The notes under the pieces: generated by a model
What the model saw: only the letters and a program-made list of their open reading frames with translations
What the model was told of the DNA's origin: nothing
The model's database searches: none
Assembly (NCBI RefSeq): GCF_025698545.1
Contig: NC_068569.1
Coordinates: 13,826,001-13,890,000 of the forward strand
Length of the DNA: 64,000 bases
DNA from: Gossypium raimondii
Taxonomy: Eukaryota; Streptophyta; Magnoliopsida; Malvales; Malvaceae
Direction: 5' to 3'
Program-made: the position numbers and the translations under genes
Part shown: positions 62,602-64,000 of the stretch, piece by piece
How positions within the stretch are numbered: the first letter of the stretch is position 1
Layout: the number at the start of each line of letters is the position of its first letter

Positions 62602-64000
62602 TTTGTTTTTCAGCCACCTCTATCACTGTTTTCTTCTTTCTTTCGGCTCCAAAAACCCTTTGCTAAATCTTAGATTCAAAGGGTAGGGATAAAGAGGAAG
62701 GTAATGGATAATTTTGGAGATTTTCATTAATTTATGGGCTTTGAGCTTTACGCAGTAATAGTGAAGTGATTCAGGCTTTCATTTTTTTATTCATTGATGG
62801 CCCATGGACTCGAGCCATTTTCTTTTTGATGGTAGAGACAATAGTTGGGTTTTCTTTATCTATATTACTATATATAAAAGCAAGGCCTTAGGCCTTTTCT
62901 TCTTCTTCTTTTTTTACATAATTATAATGGTGAAATTTTTATTCTAATCCCTCTATTTTTTAGATTATATAAAAATAGTTCAATTTTAGTCTTGATATCT
63001 ATACTTCACTCAAATTTGAGATTTAATTTCTATACTTTTATTCAGATTAAAATGTCATTAGTAAGCTTAAATGCTTTATTCAGATTGAAATGCTTATGCA
63101 AACTTTTAAAATTTGTTAACATTATTAAAATTCTCTATTAAATTCTTGTCTATTACAGGATATCAAGTAAGTATTTCTTTTTTTATTTTAAAATGTCATA
63201 CCAATAAATTAAATTAAATCATTTTAATCGTGTTAACAAATAGATCTAAAATTTTAAATTTTAAATTTAAAAATAAAGAGACTAAAATCCTGAAAATAAA
63301 AGTATGAAAATTAAATCCGAATATATGAATAATACAATAACTTAAAGTATATTGCAACATTTAAAATTTCATTCTATAATATAATAAAAATAAATATTTA
63401 ACAAAACAAGAATTGTGGGTGGCAAGTGGCAACCATACTAATAACTCTATGTAAGGGCCTTCCTCTAAACACGCGTTCAATCCCTTTAATTCTTTTTTTT
63501 TCATTATAATTATAATGGTATAATTTCAATTTTGATTCATCTATTACAATAACACTTGAAATTTATTTTTTATATTTTAATTTCGCATAATTTGATTCTC
63601 GTATTTTATAATAACATTAGTTGGTCCAGATAACTAACATTATTAGTTATTTTATTAAATTTTGTTATATTAGTTTTAAAAATGCTATTCCAATGAGAGT
63701 TTATTTTGACATAATGAATTGGAATAAGTGTTATTATAAAAATCACATTCGCTAAGATATTTGGCCTAATTGATAACAACTTTTTAGTAATTATAATATA
63801 ATGGTAAAATTGCGTTTCAATCTCTCTATATGCTCATATTTGGGATTTAGTGATTATAATTTAATTTGAATAATTTGATCATCTACTTTAATAATGGCAA
63901 ACAATCGGGATCTTTAACTATATCGATTAAAATGATTATGTGAATTTCTCTTGAAAACACATTTCTAACACACTATATATATTTGCATGAAGTTGGATTG
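62602..64000. other. Upstream of TYW gene; possible Helitron-like start at 62859
   Basis: Promoter side of the TYW gene, then AT-rich sequence. At 62859 the sequence TCTATATTACTATATATAAA follows an A, resembling Helitron 5' ends (insertion between A and T). A theme, TATAATGGT followed by a CAATTT/ATTC run and TCTCTAT, recurs in diverged form near 62920, 63510 and 63800. No Helitron 3' end is visible before the window stops. Confidence 0.3.

Overview
This is a 64 kb stretch of a eudicot plant nuclear genome, most likely cotton (Gossypium) or a close Malvaceae relative. The evidence is GT-AG introns, a plastid-targeted SufB, a three-domain plant TYW protein, and AT-rich intergenic DNA crowded with LTR remnants and hAT/Harbinger MITEs. 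The genus is inferred from remembered repeat families and was not checked by any search.

Layout. 1-4.6 kb: the head of a minus-strand gene cut by the window edge (1-159), an AT-hook protein gene with a 5'-UTR intron, and a tRNA-Arg(UCU). 4.9-8.6 kb: LTR fragments and a hAT-type MITE. 8.9-11.1 kb: plastid SUFB (2 exons). 12.6-13.0 kb: a small basic unknown protein. 14.3-15.0 kb: the possible 3' end of an unrecognised gene, cut off by retroelement DNA. 15.0-25.3 kb: a repeat nest with two related ~3 kb LTRs in opposite orientation (one with a perfect 5-bp target duplication), a third LTR part, a plastid-DNA insertion carrying the start of rps14, a Harbinger-like MITE, a hAT MITE with a perfect 8-bp duplication, and a ~105 bp inverted repeat flanking one LTR. 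25.3-25.8 kb: a LINE RNase H remnant. 26.7-29.3 kb: a seven-exon MATE (DETOXIFICATION-type) transporter. 33.4-34.3 kb: a Copia fossil. 35.1-35.5 kb: a small acylation-motif (MGNC) protein. 37.7-38.6 kb: a nested foldback repeat. 42.6-43.2 kb: a weak spliced-ORF candidate. 46.5-48.5 kb: an S40-family (DUF584) senescence-regulator gene with ACGT boxes upstream. 49.2-51.1 kb: a LINE remnant and a decayed hAT MITE. 52.6-54.2 kb: a four-exon class III peroxidase of the Peroxidase 42 type. 57.1-62.6 kb: a nine-exon tRNA wybutosine-synthesising protein 2/3/4.

The genes do not form a pathway; they are ordinary, separately transcribed nuclear genes. Exon boundaries were placed by reading splice sites and checking reading phase; in SUFB, MATE, peroxidase and eight of nine TYW exons the phases close exactly. 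I saw no CRISPR array, operon or convincing new multi-gene system. The most unusual structures are the LTR nest with plastid DNA inside it and the three-in-one TYW gene.
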